From Paramacrobiotus richtersi (taxonomy: Eukaryota; Tardigrada; Eutardigrada; Parachela; Macrobiotidae), in NCBI GenBank assembly GCA_034698045.1, contig JAQGAU010001049.1, positions 1 through 21,824 on the forward strand: 21,824 nt of DNA. Reading direction: 5' to 3'. The first letter of the stretch is position 1, and each line of letters opens with the position of its first letter. Made by a program: the position numbers and the translations under genes. This document shows, piece by piece, positions 9,107 to 20,294 of this stretch. Below the pieces are notes generated by a model. The model was not told the origin of the DNA and ran no database searches. It saw only the letters and a list, made by a program, of their open reading frames with translations.

Positions 9107-9548
9107 CGCTGTTCCTGCACTGGAGGATGATTGTGGATCCTGTTGTTGTGGATGGCAACCACATTACCAACGTATTGCACTTGTGTCTTGCATGTCTTGT
9201 GCTTGCGGCAGCGCCACACATTCCGCGTTCCTGTATTGTGGGCGTCTCTAACATACTCATACCCTCCGTTGTGCAAGACGTCGCCTTCTTTCTGGTTCCT
9301 GGAGAAGCGAACAGTTGATACAGGGCCGGTTCTACAACAAATAAACGTAATAAAACAAGAGGCAATAAAGTACATCGGGAATCAGGATAAAGTCGTGTCC
9401 GATTTGCTATCAGTATGCAGGGCTTTTTGTTAAAAGGCGTCAAAAAAACAGATTATCTCGAAATACTTCAACGGTTACCCTACTTGAGACTACCATAACA
9501 TACTGCCCAACTCACTGCCGCGGCTTGCAGTGTTGCCGATGTTGACAT
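9107..9548 (-). CDS. FLYWCH zinc-finger protein (3' end not fixed)
   Basis: The core exon is 9331-9107, with acceptor tttatttgttgtag and donor CG|GTGAGC. It encodes a FLYWCH-type zinc finger: F at residue 9, GGYEY at 22-26, W39-x-C41, C47 and H66-x-H68, which matches the family's F...Y..W.C...C...H.H layout. FLYWCH fingers bind DNA or protein and also occur in Mutator-like transposases. A plausible first exon is 9548-9484, starting MSTSATLQAAA, with donor AA|GTAGGG and compatible phase. A possible last exon starts near 9042 after a ctctaag acceptor and soon stops, giving a protein of roughly 110 residues. Alternatively the exon could be spliced to the SAPS gene upstream, whose last intron has the same phase. 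Confidence 0.6.
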
Positions 9549-9655
9549 GACAGATATGCACCGCCGAAGATAAGAACCGCCGCAGGCCAGATAGGGTGTT
9601 GGTAGTTGACTAGTTTTACTACATTTTAGTGTAGAAGCTATACAGTACTGGAATT

Positions 9656-12600
9656 TCATTCACACACCACGTACCGAGCACGGTAAGCCGGAATAACTTC
9701 CAGAACGGCAGTCTTTGGTTGACCTTTCTTTACCACACCCTTTCGCGGGACGCTGGGAACTGGCTCCGCCGAACGACGTGTTGGTGCTCGCTTCGGCTTC
9801 TTCGCACCCACGGTGCTTCTGAATTAAAAATGCATTATGTGAAACACCTTCCGTAACTGTTAATGCAAAATAAAAACTTACCGTGCTTTGCGCGTCGGCC
9901 GGGCCGCTTTCCCCACCGATCGAACCTGTGGATTGGGGACGCGTGCTTTCGTCTGCTTCCGCGGCGGAGCAGTCTTCTTCGGCCCACGCGGGATCGGCAT
10001 CGGCGATCCACGCTGAACAGTCCGTTTACGTTTCCCGCTGCCGGCACCGGTCCTACAAGAACAACAAGAGAAACAGTTGCGATACCATCATCGCGAGTGT
10101 CTTACGAAGGTTACCGTGATGGACGTGCAATCCCAGTTCCTTCTTCCTCCGGCGGATCCTGCGCAACCATCGCTCGACTGCGGGTGTTCGCTGCCGGTCC
10201 AGACACGGGTCCGTCCTGCTGGTGGCCGTGAGTGCCAAAGTGTCGAGTGGCTGGCCGATCGCGGAGGTTGGCCAGAGGAACGGTCGGGCGATTCTGTCGG
10301 CGCAACGGTCCCGGCCCACCGGATGGAGCCACCTGCTGTCCTCTGCGTCCGTCAACGCGCGGTGCCGTAATTCCCGGGATCCGTCGGCCACGAGGAATAG
10401 GCACGATTTCCGGTTCGGGCTCTTCCTCGACAATGGCGTTGCCAGGATGCAACGGTCCTGCGGCCGGGGGCGCGGGTTGTGGCTGGGGAGGTGCAGCGCC
10501 CGCCGCAGGCGGTCCACCAGGCACAGCGTTCTGAAAAGCAAACTGGTTTACTACAAAACCAAACGTTCAGTACATTCTAGTCTAATGGTTTTCTGTGGCA
10601 TCCTTGTGGTTCACAATAACTGAACGAGTACCATTCACCCATACATACCGGAACAATAGCGGCACCGTTAACAGTTTCCACGAAAGTCCTCCATTTCCGC
10701 ATGGTTGCAGTGCCGGATCCTGAAAAAACAAGCAAAAATGACAGAATCCGATAGTATGCGAATTCTTGTACACGAATGACTCACTTGTCATCATGACGTC
10801 CAAAAAGGACCCTCTGGCGACCCGATCAGGTGAGAGCCTTCGTATAATGTCCCCAAATTGCACCATAACGCCTCCTTCCTCCGCCAGCGCCTCCATCAGT
10901 CGCTCCCGCAGACGGCAATCCGTAAACAACTGAAAACCGAGGTGAGTTACGTAAAACGTCGTCTAACAGGTAAAAGGCTCGCAAGCGTATCAAACAGAAG
11001 CCACATGAAAGTAGGCAGCACTTCAAACAGCTAAATACTATCACGATTGCGCAAAAGTACTTCTTCCTAGTGTTGCTAGTTGAACCAACCTGGTATAGCA
11101 GCGGATGATTGTTCTGCACACTGGGCACAAGGTTGGGCTTATCAAATCCCTTCGGCTCAAACTCAAGAATCTGCAGGATTAACCTGTTCCCCTCCATCAA
11201 CAGCTGTGGGTGCACTGGGTGCTTAAACAGATGCTCCATCGCGCTCACCACGATCCCACTCTTCGCGATTGCCGAATTCATTGCACGCACTCCAAAGGAC
11301 ACTGCCAGAGCGACCAGCCTGACCAAGGCCACACGGCGGATGACTTGTTCTGGGGATCCCACTTCCGGCTCGGTCAAACAGCCATTCAGCGCCGGCCAGC
11401 GGTCCTCCAGCGCTCGAACGTTGTACTTGACCTTGGTGTGGAGAATCTCATCCTGTAATTCGCCGAACCAGCTGCGCTGATGGGCGTTTCCAACAAACCT
11501 GCAACACAGTACACATTACACGCGGTACAAGACAGTAGACATATGGCTGTATGTTCATACTTGATGACAGCCCGATCAAAGGAAGCCGTCAAAACATCAG
11601 TACAGGCCACGACGGAATTGATGTTGGCGTTCAACAGCAGGGTATCCACCACCGTCTGAATGAACAACTGCCTGCAAAGGGAACCCGTATCTTGTTGGCA
11701 CGAGAAACGCAATGTGCACGGTGTAAACAGCATCCGGCCAACACGTACCCGTCAGCGAAGGCCAGCAGTGCGTTGGCGTGCAGGCGGGCTGACATCCCAA
11801 ACGGTCTGGCGTAGTCGCGACTGAGACGGCACAGTTGTCGCTGGCGGCCGGATGCGACGATGGTGTTTATCAGAGCAGCGGCGTTTGGACTTTGCTCCCT
11901 GTCGGCCAGAGCATTCAGGAGCCGTCGTCTCATCATGCCCCGGCATTCAAGAAACTACATACGAGTGTTTCAGTAAGCAGTGAGCTGAGTCATGACACTA
12001 TTTACATTACAAGTGACCGGAAGTAACGGTTATCGTAACATTTACAAACATATCGTACTTACCTGTGGGAAGTGATCCTTCTCGCCGTGCTTAATGAGTG
12101 TCTTGTACAATTTCAAGATGCTCTCCAGATGAAGTTGCGGAAGCGTCGCGTCCAGAAATCGTTCGCCCAGCGACCGAATGGTATCGCACACCTGGAAACG
12201 ACGTACAACGGCTAAATGATACTGGAAACTGTCCAGCTCGTTTCATTTACAACATATACCTTCTCCGGCGCCATCAGTATCAGCTGCTTCAATGGCCGCA
12301 CGACGATGGACATCGACTCTTGGTCGTGCTCGGCCATGACGAACGCCAAGAGTCGCTGATCCATATCAGAGCTGATCAGTCGGTCCCGGGCTTTCGGCTC
12401 CTCTTGGCCGAGCAGTTCGCACAAGAGTTCGTCGGCAAGAATGGCATTTCTGCAAAGAAACGACCAGTTGTTATGCCACTCGGTTCTTGTGGTTTCAATG
12501 CGCGTCTGCCATGATTTCGCTAAGCTGAATGGTACTAAGTAGAAACTAAACCAAACAAGACTGTGTGACTGTAAATCAGTCTGTACTGCGGCTTTCTAGA

Positions 12601-15600
12601 AAACGAAGACCTTTTACGGAGAACCGACAACTACTCGACAAGGACAGCTAGTGCTTCTTGAGCGTCTTGCAGCAGGCTTGCTGCGCTTCCGTGCGCATAA
12701 TTTTCAACAAACAAACCAAAAGCGCACAGTGTACAACGCTCGGAAACATATCTCCGTGTTTGTCACACACTACGTCGCCACTGATAAGCAGTGCACCGGA
12801 AGAAAGACTTGAAAGAGTTGTTGGCAAATAACTGTCATGCATCCAAGCGCATCATTACTGTATGCAGCGCGGGAGCTGCGCAATACCAGACTGAACAGTT
12901 TACAATGTAGTCACAACATACGAACACTCATCTGGCTGCTGCCAGAAACATTACCGACAATCATTATTATTATTATTATTACAACAACAACAATTATTAA
13001 AATCATCATGCAGCCAAGGACACGAGGACAGTATATATATCAACCCAATCGAAACATTAACCAAAGGGATAAAGGTCACCGGTAACTACTGCGTTGTCGA
13101 CAAGCATAATCAGAATTAAAGGCATGTAAATAGTCATTTAATTTAAAGGCAATGATATTTACAGTTCAATGACATTTATTGTATCCTGTTTAATGTTCAT
13201 CACCGTAAACTAGTTATTAATGTTAATTATCAGTTAATAACATACGGATATCAGCTGCAGTTTAAGGACGAAGAAATCAACCCACAAAGAGGACGACATT
13301 CGTGAGATGAGTGATGATACCAGGTAAAAACTGAACAAAACTGTGCGACTGTACATCAGTTATCTGTACTGTGAACTGCTAGCAACCGAAGACCTTTCAC
13401 GGAGAACATACGACTTCCCGACAACGACGCTGCTCATGTTAAGCGTTCGATCGATCTTGCGCTAGGTTCGCTGATGTTTCTGTGCGCAAAATGTTCAGCA
13501 AAAAAACGACAAATTTCTCCGCAACAGTCCCGTATTAGCAGGAAAATTACACTTACTCTGTCATAGATAATACAAATCGTTCTTAAAAGAATAAAACTCT
13601 TTTTTAAATTAACTATAAAATTAAATTAAAATTAAATTAACTGTTATACGTAAATTATACTGAAAATCATTATTACTAATTAAACCTATCAGCCGAAAAT
13701 GTATATCAGAACAACAACCTCGCCTGCACATTACATTGAACCTTGGTGCTCAAGCGGCGAAAAAACTGTCTTTTCTATGTTGCGGTTAACCCAAGCAGTC
13801 AACAATTCAAAACGGTTGCGGCACTTCGCAAACTCACTTAGCGGTACCGTTGACCACAACGAACTCGCGCATCCGTACAAAAAGTTCATTGATCAGTGGA
13901 AATTTTCGAATTTGGCGCGTAATCTCTCACAGAACAGCTGCGATAAAAAGGGCCGGATTTGTTAAAGTTATACCATGCAGACAAGCATGTTATTTCTGTT
14001 AGCGATCAAGTAATTATTGGTTTAGTAATTTCCACAATTAGATGATTTATTAAACTACATACGAAGTGATACAACACAGTAATTCACACATAGTTTTTTG
14101 TTTAATTTAAATTGCTGTTAATTATCATAATAAATTATGAATTGTTGTGCTATTGACCGTAATGAATCATCCAAATGTTACGCAAATGACCGCACTTTGC
14201 ACAGCTGCCAGCTAGATTAAACCGAACCGTGAAATTACCCCGCGTTCTCACGTGCAGTAACAGAAACATGACATGCCGGCAACGGTAGTACACACGGAGA
14301 ATCGTCCAAATACGCCATTATCTCTGGGAAGTATTATTACCGTATATTTACGTTTACTTTTGAGATTGATTCATCTGTTCAATCTGTTTTTAGATTTTCT
14401 CCGTAAATTGTACGACAAAGTTGCTAGAAGCACAATATATTGAAAAAACTGGTTATTAATAATGGTATAATAAGATTATACTATCGTGGTAAGAATTTTA
14501 ATCATTTCTTCGACTAACTTTTGGCCAAATTTGCATTTGTTGATATTGTTCATTCAATTACTGTAATACCGTTAAACCGTTCTCGTATGACAAAAATGCA
14601 GCTTCTTCGACACTTGAAACATTCCTTGCATCTTCAATAAACAGAAGCTTGCGACTGCATGCTGTTATTTTCTTTCAGATTACCAGGAAAATAATCTGCA
14701 TGAAGCGCATATAAATTCTTCACATAAATATCGAAAATATCGAAAGCACATTTTTTGGCACGGTATCGTAAATTGAACATCCGGCTTGGTTATTTTCCAT
14801 GATTAAAACAAAATAAAAAGGAAAATATTTAGAAAATGCTCAATTTCCCTGAAATTATGCACAGCATTTGTTTGTAATCTTGCCACAGTTGTTTTCCACG
14901 CGAAGCAAGTAGACATGCAAACGTTGATCAGATAAAGAATTTATTCGACGTTGAAGCACAACACGCAAGACAGGAAGAGTACAAAGTACATTCAGACAAA
15001 CATTCAACACATGAGTCACAACAACACAGCACAGGAACACGATAGTCAGAAAGTAGGTCAAAAGAGCGACGCCAACACAACACACGTGTACGGAAACAGA
15101 TAACTGTCATGTCACAACACAAACATTCCGAAAAAGCACACAAACAGCACACAATCTTTGCGCATCGAAAATTTAATTGGTTAATTTTCCATCTAAGGTA
15201 CAACTTTCCACTGTGCAGCCGCATGAAACGCTGTCGTTATACGCTTACTTCTTTATCGTCCTTTTGCGCTCATCGTTTCCCACGGGTTCCTTGACCAGCG
15301 TGTCCACAAGGTCCCGCAAAATACTGACGCGCGATAAACTGAAAAACAGAGGCGTTTCTTCAAGCACGAATTGTCAAAAACGTTGCACAATTAAATACTG
15401 AAGATAATTTATTAATAATAATAATATTTAAATAAAATGATTTAAATATTTAAAGAAATAGTTTATTAACAATAATTAATAATAATAAAGAAAACAATTT
15501 AATAAAAGTTAATAATCTGAAAAATCATGCAATAATTCCTTAAACCCGTCTTCTGTATAGAAATAAGTGAGGAATATGAAAACTTATAAAAAGTGCAATT

Positions 15601-16387
15601 TTACGCGTAATTTAATGATTTTATTTCTTTATTTAATGATTTAATAATAATATTTCAATAAAATGATTTAAATATTTCAAAAACATAATTCAATAATTAT
15701 AATTAACAATATCCAAGAATATAATTTATTAAAAAATAATAATTTAAAAAATTGTACAATAATTCCTCAAACCCGTCTTTTGTATAGAGATAAGTGAGGA
15801 ATATGAAAGGTTATAAAAAGTGCATTCTTACGCGTAGTCTAATAATTTTATTTATTTATCTGATAATTTAATAATAATATTTCAATAAAATGGTTTAAAT
15901 ATTTCAAAAAAATAATTCAATAATTTTAATTAACAATAATCAATAAAATAATTTAATAAAAAATAATAATCTAAAAAATTGTGCAATAATTCCTTGAAGC
16001 CGTCTTCTGTATGTAAATAAGTAAGGAATATGAACACTTATAAAAACTGCACTTTGACGCATTTCAAAGAAAATAATCCACGACATGCATGTTAAGCAGT
16101 TATTAATTTCTGTTCTGGTTCAAACAGGACGACGATAATCTGTTGTATTCAATGTGAAATTCATAATAAAAAAATACTGCTATTTGCTTTAGTTTCTTTT
16201 GAATTTACTGTTTCAGGTACACTATCTTGGGCCGATTGACCATTTGCATTTCAAAGATATCTTAAAATTAGTGTTAACTACTCGCTCTGCTCTTATAATC
16301 CACTTACGCTTTAATCACTTGCGGGTTTCTTGCTTTCGTCAAGACCAAGAGATCGTCCTCTGCCAGCAGCTCTTCCAGTGTCACATC
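9656..16387 (-). CDS. PPP6R: SAPS-domain regulatory subunit of protein phosphatase 6, 5' exon missing
   Basis: Twelve exons join in phase: 16387-16308, 15338-15249, 12449-12260, 12191-12063, 11954-11749, 11671-11561, 11498-11090, 10929-10785, 10719-10649, 10530-10115, 10052-9882 and 9818-9656, giving 726 residues and a TGA. SAPS proteins are helical-repeat scaffolds that bind the PP6 catalytic subunit. The start, DVTLEELLAEDDLL, matches HVTLQELMDEDDIL of the human subunits. Further matches are LLCELLGQ (65-72; human ACELLT), LMAPEKV against IARKTEQV, the GNRLILQILEFEP helix, LFTDCRLRERLMEALAEEG (human LFQKCCLVQRILEAWEAND) and MRKWRTFVE (human RWESFVEE). SAPS spans about 1-477, a Pro-rich and acidic stretch 478-616, and a Lys/Arg-rich tail to 726. 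The usual MFW-type start (about 20 residues) was not found. Introns are 62-160 bp except two of 2799 and 910-970 bp, which hold repeats. Confidence 0.9.
12531..12725 (+). repeat. Diverged direct repeat, copy A
   Basis: Similar to 13310-13510: both contain aaactg..caaaactgtg-gactgta-atcagt, tctgtactg, cgaagacctttyacggagaac and gtgcgca-aattttcA-like blocks in the same order, at roughly 70-75% identity by eye. It lies in the SAPS intron. Confidence 0.6.
12962..13000 (+). repeat. AT-rich microsatellite
   Basis: A run of tcattattattattattatt is followed by acaacaacaacaa, simple trinucleotide repeats inside the SAPS intron. Confidence 0.85.
13140..13330 (+). repeat. Dispersed repeat, copy 1
   Basis: Shares an ordered series of blocks with 17690-17880: cctgtttaatgtt, accgtaaa-tta, ctgcagttta-ggacgaa, agacgac-att and tgggatgat-like ends. 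The same repeat family therefore sits in the SAPS intron and upstream of the secreted-protein gene, a candidate unnamed interspersed element. Confidence 0.55.
13310..13510 (+). repeat. Diverged direct repeat, copy B
   Basis: Partner of 12531-12725, about 785 bp away in the same orientation, with the same order of conserved blocks. It is joined directly to the dispersed repeat copy 1. Confidence 0.6.
15406..16075 (+). repeat. AT-rich tandem array, about three units of 227 bp
   Basis: Anchored on caataattcct, the units repeat exactly 227 bp apart (15530, 15757, 15984). Each contains aataataatatttcaataaaatgrtttaaatattt, then cccgtcttctgtatag and aagtraggaatatgaa, then ttacgcgta. Units differ by scattered substitutions, so the array is not very recent. 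It fills most of the SAPS intron between exons 15338-15249 and 16387-16308. Confidence 0.9.
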
Positions 16388-16816
16388 CTGTAAAAACCAG
16401 AATTATAGACGTTAGCTGGATGTTTTATCACCTTATTTCGAGCGTATTTCATTGAAAATTTCCTTTGACACGTACGTACACGCACAGTTTGGACGCTATG
16501 GTAATGATGTCTTAAACTCCGAAGTAGACTACGCTAACACCACAACTGGATTAAATCTAATTAATTCTATTCAATTCTGCCAGAGCAGTCCTATATTACG
16601 GCGATTCTCTGTGTACGTTATAAATATTAAGAAATTATCAATTAAAAACAATCGTGTTATGGAAAACAATGATGCACCTTGTGTAATGGCTACCGATGCA
16701 CAGCTGTCTTGATTTTACTAATAGTTACAACAATTGGTAGAAGTTTCCAAATCAAAATCCAATGAATTCGACGATTGTTTGTTAATTGCGTATGCTGCGA
16801 GAAGTCTGGCACGCTT

Positions 16817-17653
16817 TCACACGGATTTTGTTATACTCTTTACACAAAAAATACCGCGACTTTCACCGGCTTTGCAAACGGACAGATGCTCTACACGAAG
16901 TTTACCGGAAATAGATTTCCTGAACGGTATGCTCAGATGAGCTGTCATTAAGTCCTTATCTTCACGGTTCAAAGTCCTGCATATGTAATTGGTCCGTGTT
17001 CATGAGATTTCAACAACTTTCAAGCAATTTACACTTCCGCCAAACACTTTTGTTATCAGTCCATTAAGCATTTCTACATCAAGTTTCACAAAAAACTTTA
17101 GCAATTGAATACCTGGATTGTCAACAAGCACTGCATACCGTACGCTAGCCGCTAAACGTATAACTTGCTGGGAATAACAAAACCGCTGCATGTTCAACGC
17201 TGAAGGAAGAGCGCGCGTACTGCGTTATAGAAAGGTCACACTGTCCCGTTTTACGTTGACCGCCATACACGACGTGCCGGTGTAGCGACTGATGAACAGT
17301 ATACTAGAAAAACTATTCCGTGAATCGAAACAACAACGGACAATTAAAGGTCACGCCTCACAATCTGTATAAAGATGCAAAATGCATTATGACAACTGCA
17401 GCCTTCAAATGGGATATAATGCCTCAAACGGTTACGATGACCTAAGGATTTCTAGCAAACTACTACAGTTAGTTTCTTTTCCTGGTCCGTCAGATTCCTT
17501 AATGAACTGCACGGCCATAATAGTGAGAATTTGCCGATTTCTACTGTTTCCAAAAATACTTTCAACGAAACAGGAGCAAGAAAGTTTACGACACTGTGAT
17601 CTATTACCGCAGCCTACTGCATTCACGACAAATATCACTAAAATCAATGGCAT
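16817..17653 (-). CDS. Predicted secreted protein, loosely cystatin-like
   Basis: Three exons join in phase: 17653-17467, 17199-17046 and 16976-16817, giving 166 residues and a TGA. The start MPLILVIFVVNAVGC is a good signal peptide. Cysteines cluster just after it (CGNRSQCRKLSCSCF) and one occurs near the end (LSVCKAGE). The middle reads AVQFIKES...YSQQVIRLAASVRYAVLV, which resembles the cystatin order of a helix starting A..F, then a QxVxG-like loop and a strand, although the QxVxG motif itself is not intact. The donors (GTAGTA and GTTTGG) are weak, so exon borders may shift. It lies upstream of the first recognised SAPS exon on the same strand and could be nested in that gene's first intron. 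The function is uncertain. Confidence 0.42.
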
Positions 17654-17689
17654 TTAACGCTAATTTGCTTTAAACTTTGAAGTTTTTAT

Positions 17690-17880
17690 ACGAATTAATC
17701 TATTCTTAATTCAGTCATGCAGTTTAATGGCAAATGAATATTTTATTCTGTTTAATGTTTTCTACCATAAATTAACTATATAATAATTATTTGTTATTAA
17801 CAAATCCACTGCAGTTTACGGACGAACGCTAGAGATGGGCTAGCAAAGAAGACAACAATTCTGGGATGATAACGCATATC
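17690..17880 (+). repeat. Dispersed repeat, copy 2
   Basis: Partner of 13140-13330 with the blocks in the same order; similarity ends at both sides near gatgataac/gatgatacc. It borders the tandem duplication that follows. Confidence 0.55.
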
Positions 17881-18735
17881 GTGTTCCGGTCACGGTGTGC
17901 CAGACTACGAGGCCGAGAAGTACACGTGCTTGCAGAACAAAGTCAACACGGATACCAACTTGCCCATGTTCCACTGCAACCAGTAATCTGCGCCGCTTAA
18001 TTGAGTTCCTGACCTGAGGAAAAAACTGCACGAGAAGCACGTCCAGGTGGCCACGGTCCCGAGCGTAGCGGGCGTGGCCAAAGTCAACAACAAGACAGTG
18101 CTTCCGGCACGCTTCTCGTACGCAATTAGACACATGTACGAAGGCAAGACGCAAACTAAACTGAACTTAAAATGACCACGATTTCGACACGGTCGTCTGC
18201 TTTCAGGGCGATAGGAAAATTGAAAATAAAATTCAGTTTTAGTTCAGTTATCGTAATCTGAAAGCTACGGCTCGATACACAACCGGAAACACGTCTACCT
18301 GGCGAAAAAACAGCCGTGGCTGGCGTAACCGTTGAGAACAATGATCAGCTTTTCCTGGCTACTATCAGCTATGCGCCGCTTCAGTGACTTCCTGACCTTC
18401 ACGAGAAACTACGGTAAAGGAGAAGCACGCGTCCACGTGGCCGCGATGTCAAAGAAGGGCATTGCAGGGGTGGTAACATACAAAAACGAGACAGCTGCAG
18501 CGCTTCCGGTAAGCAAGCGTGACAATTGCACGAGGAATACCACGACAAATTAAACGGAATTAAAACGTATACAATTCGAAATAAATTCACTGTAATTTAA
18601 TCGTATTTTTTCTGAAAACTACGGGTCAATACATAACTGGAAACACGTCTACTTGGCTGCAAAGACGGAAAAACAGCCGTGGCTGACGTAACGTTTGAGA
18701 ACAATGATCACCTGTTCCTTGCTGTCAGCTAATTA
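17880..18735 (+). pseudogene. Degraded coding sequence with a tandem duplication
   Basis: Two units (about 17990-18370 and 18371-18735) share ctgcgccgctt..tgacttcctgacc, cacgtggcc, tgcttccgg and, most strongly, a block reading aaacacgtctac...aaaaacagccgtggctg.cgtaac..tgagaacaatgatca. Protein-like pieces are conserved between units in different frames: YGSIHN.KHVYLA.K, and KTAVAGVTVENNDQLFLA against KTAVADVTFENNDHLFLA. Upstream, 17890-17990 reads GVPDYEAEKYTCLQNKVN, also coding-like. Each unit has several frame breaks, so both appear to be decayed copies of one exon. No family was recognised. Confidence 0.4.
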
Positions 18736-18787
18736 ACCAAACGAACACTGTACCAACTTTCTATTCGCTCCTCACTGATCTTTCTTA

Positions 18788-19581
18788 CTAGCATTGTAAA
18801 ATGCTGACCTTTGGCTTCTGCTCCGACGTAGCTAGTTCTCCAAATTCAAACCGATTCTGATTCTTGAGACTGGCAACCCAGTATAATACTGTACATCCTC
18901 TGCTTAAGCTAGCGGCTACTACAGAGATTGTTCACCTTCTAAACTGTGGTAGTCTCGTTTCGTTATCTGGCTGCCTGAACCCCGCATGGGAGAATTATAC
19001 AGATTTCGAACAATCATTCACAATATTTAGAATTTCTCAAATATAATCCAAGACTCGATTAACCGAACGATGAGTGAAGGTTAAAAAAACTGCTAACAAA
19101 ACTGACAAAACGGAGAACCCATGCGTACCTTCGGATCCACGCTCCGAAAGATGCCGGCCACCGTCTGGGAGGAACTCCCCGCTTGATGTACAACAGGTCC
19201 TGGCAGCGGCGCAGGCAGTGGCGGCATTGGGTCTGGAGCCACGGAATCTGCACGAACCGCGGAAACATTCATCGTTGCCGGTGCCGGTGGCGGGGGCGCA
19301 CCAGACGCCGGGGTGGCACGGGGCGCTGCTGGCGGCGGACCAACGATAATCGGAACTACATTCCGGCCGACACTGGGCTGCCCATTGACAATAGATATTT
19401 GGCCCGGATCAAAGTGGGCCTCACAGACAAATAAGGCTTCCCTGTCCGAGGGAACCGCGCTATGTTTGCGATGACAGAGTTCCACCCATACATGGCGCAG
19501 CGGATCGCCAAACTCCGGAAATCTGATGAAACGGGCGGCCGGTGCCGTGCGGCAGTACATCACCTCACAACGCGGTGCCAT
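18788..19581 (-). CDS. THAP-domain protein
   Basis: Exon 1 (19581-19129, 151 codons, donor AG|GTACGC) starts MAPRCEVMYC and carries a THAP zinc finger, a sequence-specific DNA-binding C2CH module: C5-x4-C10, C53-x2-H56, with FP (21-22), W32 and a VPIIV element after the finger. C10 to C53 spacing is 42, within the family range. Residues 80-135 form a Pro/Ala-rich linker. Downstream exons are uncertain. One reading uses 18970-18936 and 18899-18788, ending VSILQC and a stop, with the phase kept, but it needs an intron of only 36 bp. The finger exon itself is well supported; the 3' part is not. THAP proteins act as transcription factors, and some derive from P-element-like transposases; no transposase domain is seen here. 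Confidence 0.7.
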
Positions 19582-19621
19582 TTGAATAAAATAACGAAAA
19601 TCAAATGTAGTCCTCACCACA

Positions 19622-20290
19622 AAAGGTCAAGCCAGTTATATGATTAGTAATTCACCGTCAATCATGAATCGGTGTCTAATAAACTGTCTGGTAACAACAA
19701 CATTCAATAAATATCAGTAATGGCGGTAATAGTGCAACAATTCCGTAAACAGGGAACGACGCAATGAAGAAGTCAGAATGTCTGTCTACATTGATAGCGA
19801 TCACATCACTGAGCTGGGATGAAAATGCAAGTGTCAGCCAGACAAAGACTGATTGCTGGCACTGTGGTCTACAAGCTTTCAGCTAGCGCGAGCGAAGCCA
19901 CACCTCCGCTCCGTCTGCTTCTCTTCTCGGCCAAGCTGCGGTGACTCAACGCAACTTACGTTGCCAGCAACTTGTTGGCATCTGTACTGTTGGGCCGTTC
20001 TGCCCATTATTCATCTGATCAACAGCAGACAAACACTGTTCTTTATCCTGTTGTGTGTTTCCCAACAAACGTAGGACTATGTTTCAGTTACTTTCCAAAC
20101 ATCTCAATTTTCTACATCAATTGTGAACTTCCTTGCATTGATCTGCTTGGATATCAGCATTTCCGATTCCGTGACAGTAAATTTGCTGAATTGTTTTTCA
20201 GTAATGTGAATAACACAAAAATACTGCCGGTTGTATAATATGTAAGAATGAGCGCAAGCCTTCGTTCTCATCATGAAACTGGGATCGGTC
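19622..20290. other. Intergenic stretch, no gene seen
   Basis: This lies upstream of the THAP gene start and should hold its promoter, but no TATA box or clear element was recognised. Open frames on both strands are short and lack any domain. Confidence 0.35.
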
Positions 20291-20294
20291 AGAT

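Larger units (their letters stand above)
12450..15248. other. 2.8-kb intron of the SAPS gene with repeats
   Basis: The intron runs from a GTAAGC donor at 15248 to a tttctttgcag acceptor at 12450, far longer than the gene's usual 60-160 bp. It contains diverged direct repeats (12531-12725 and 13310-13510), a TAT/CAA microsatellite (12962-12990) and a block shared with 17690-17880. No internal gene was recognised; short frames such as 13699-13965 lack support. Insertions probably enlarged it. Confidence 0.7.

Noticed and set aside
10053-10623. Several long frames on both strands over the Pro-rich region
   Set aside because: They are shadows of the SAPS exon 10530-10115, whose GC-rich, proline-rich codons leave other frames open.
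15406-16075. A CRISPR array
   Set aside because: The 227-bp units have no short identical repeats with unique spacers, and the setting is a eukaryotic intron.
17840-18154. 104-codon open frame on the minus strand
   Set aside because: The opposite strand has more protein-like pieces that are shared between the two duplicated units; this frame has no such support.
20089-20105. Start exon of the SAPS gene (minus-strand ATGTTTGGAAA followed by GTAACT)
   Set aside because: It would begin MFGK, close to the family's MFWK, but its phase does not fit the first recognised exon and no linking exon was found over about 3.7 kb.
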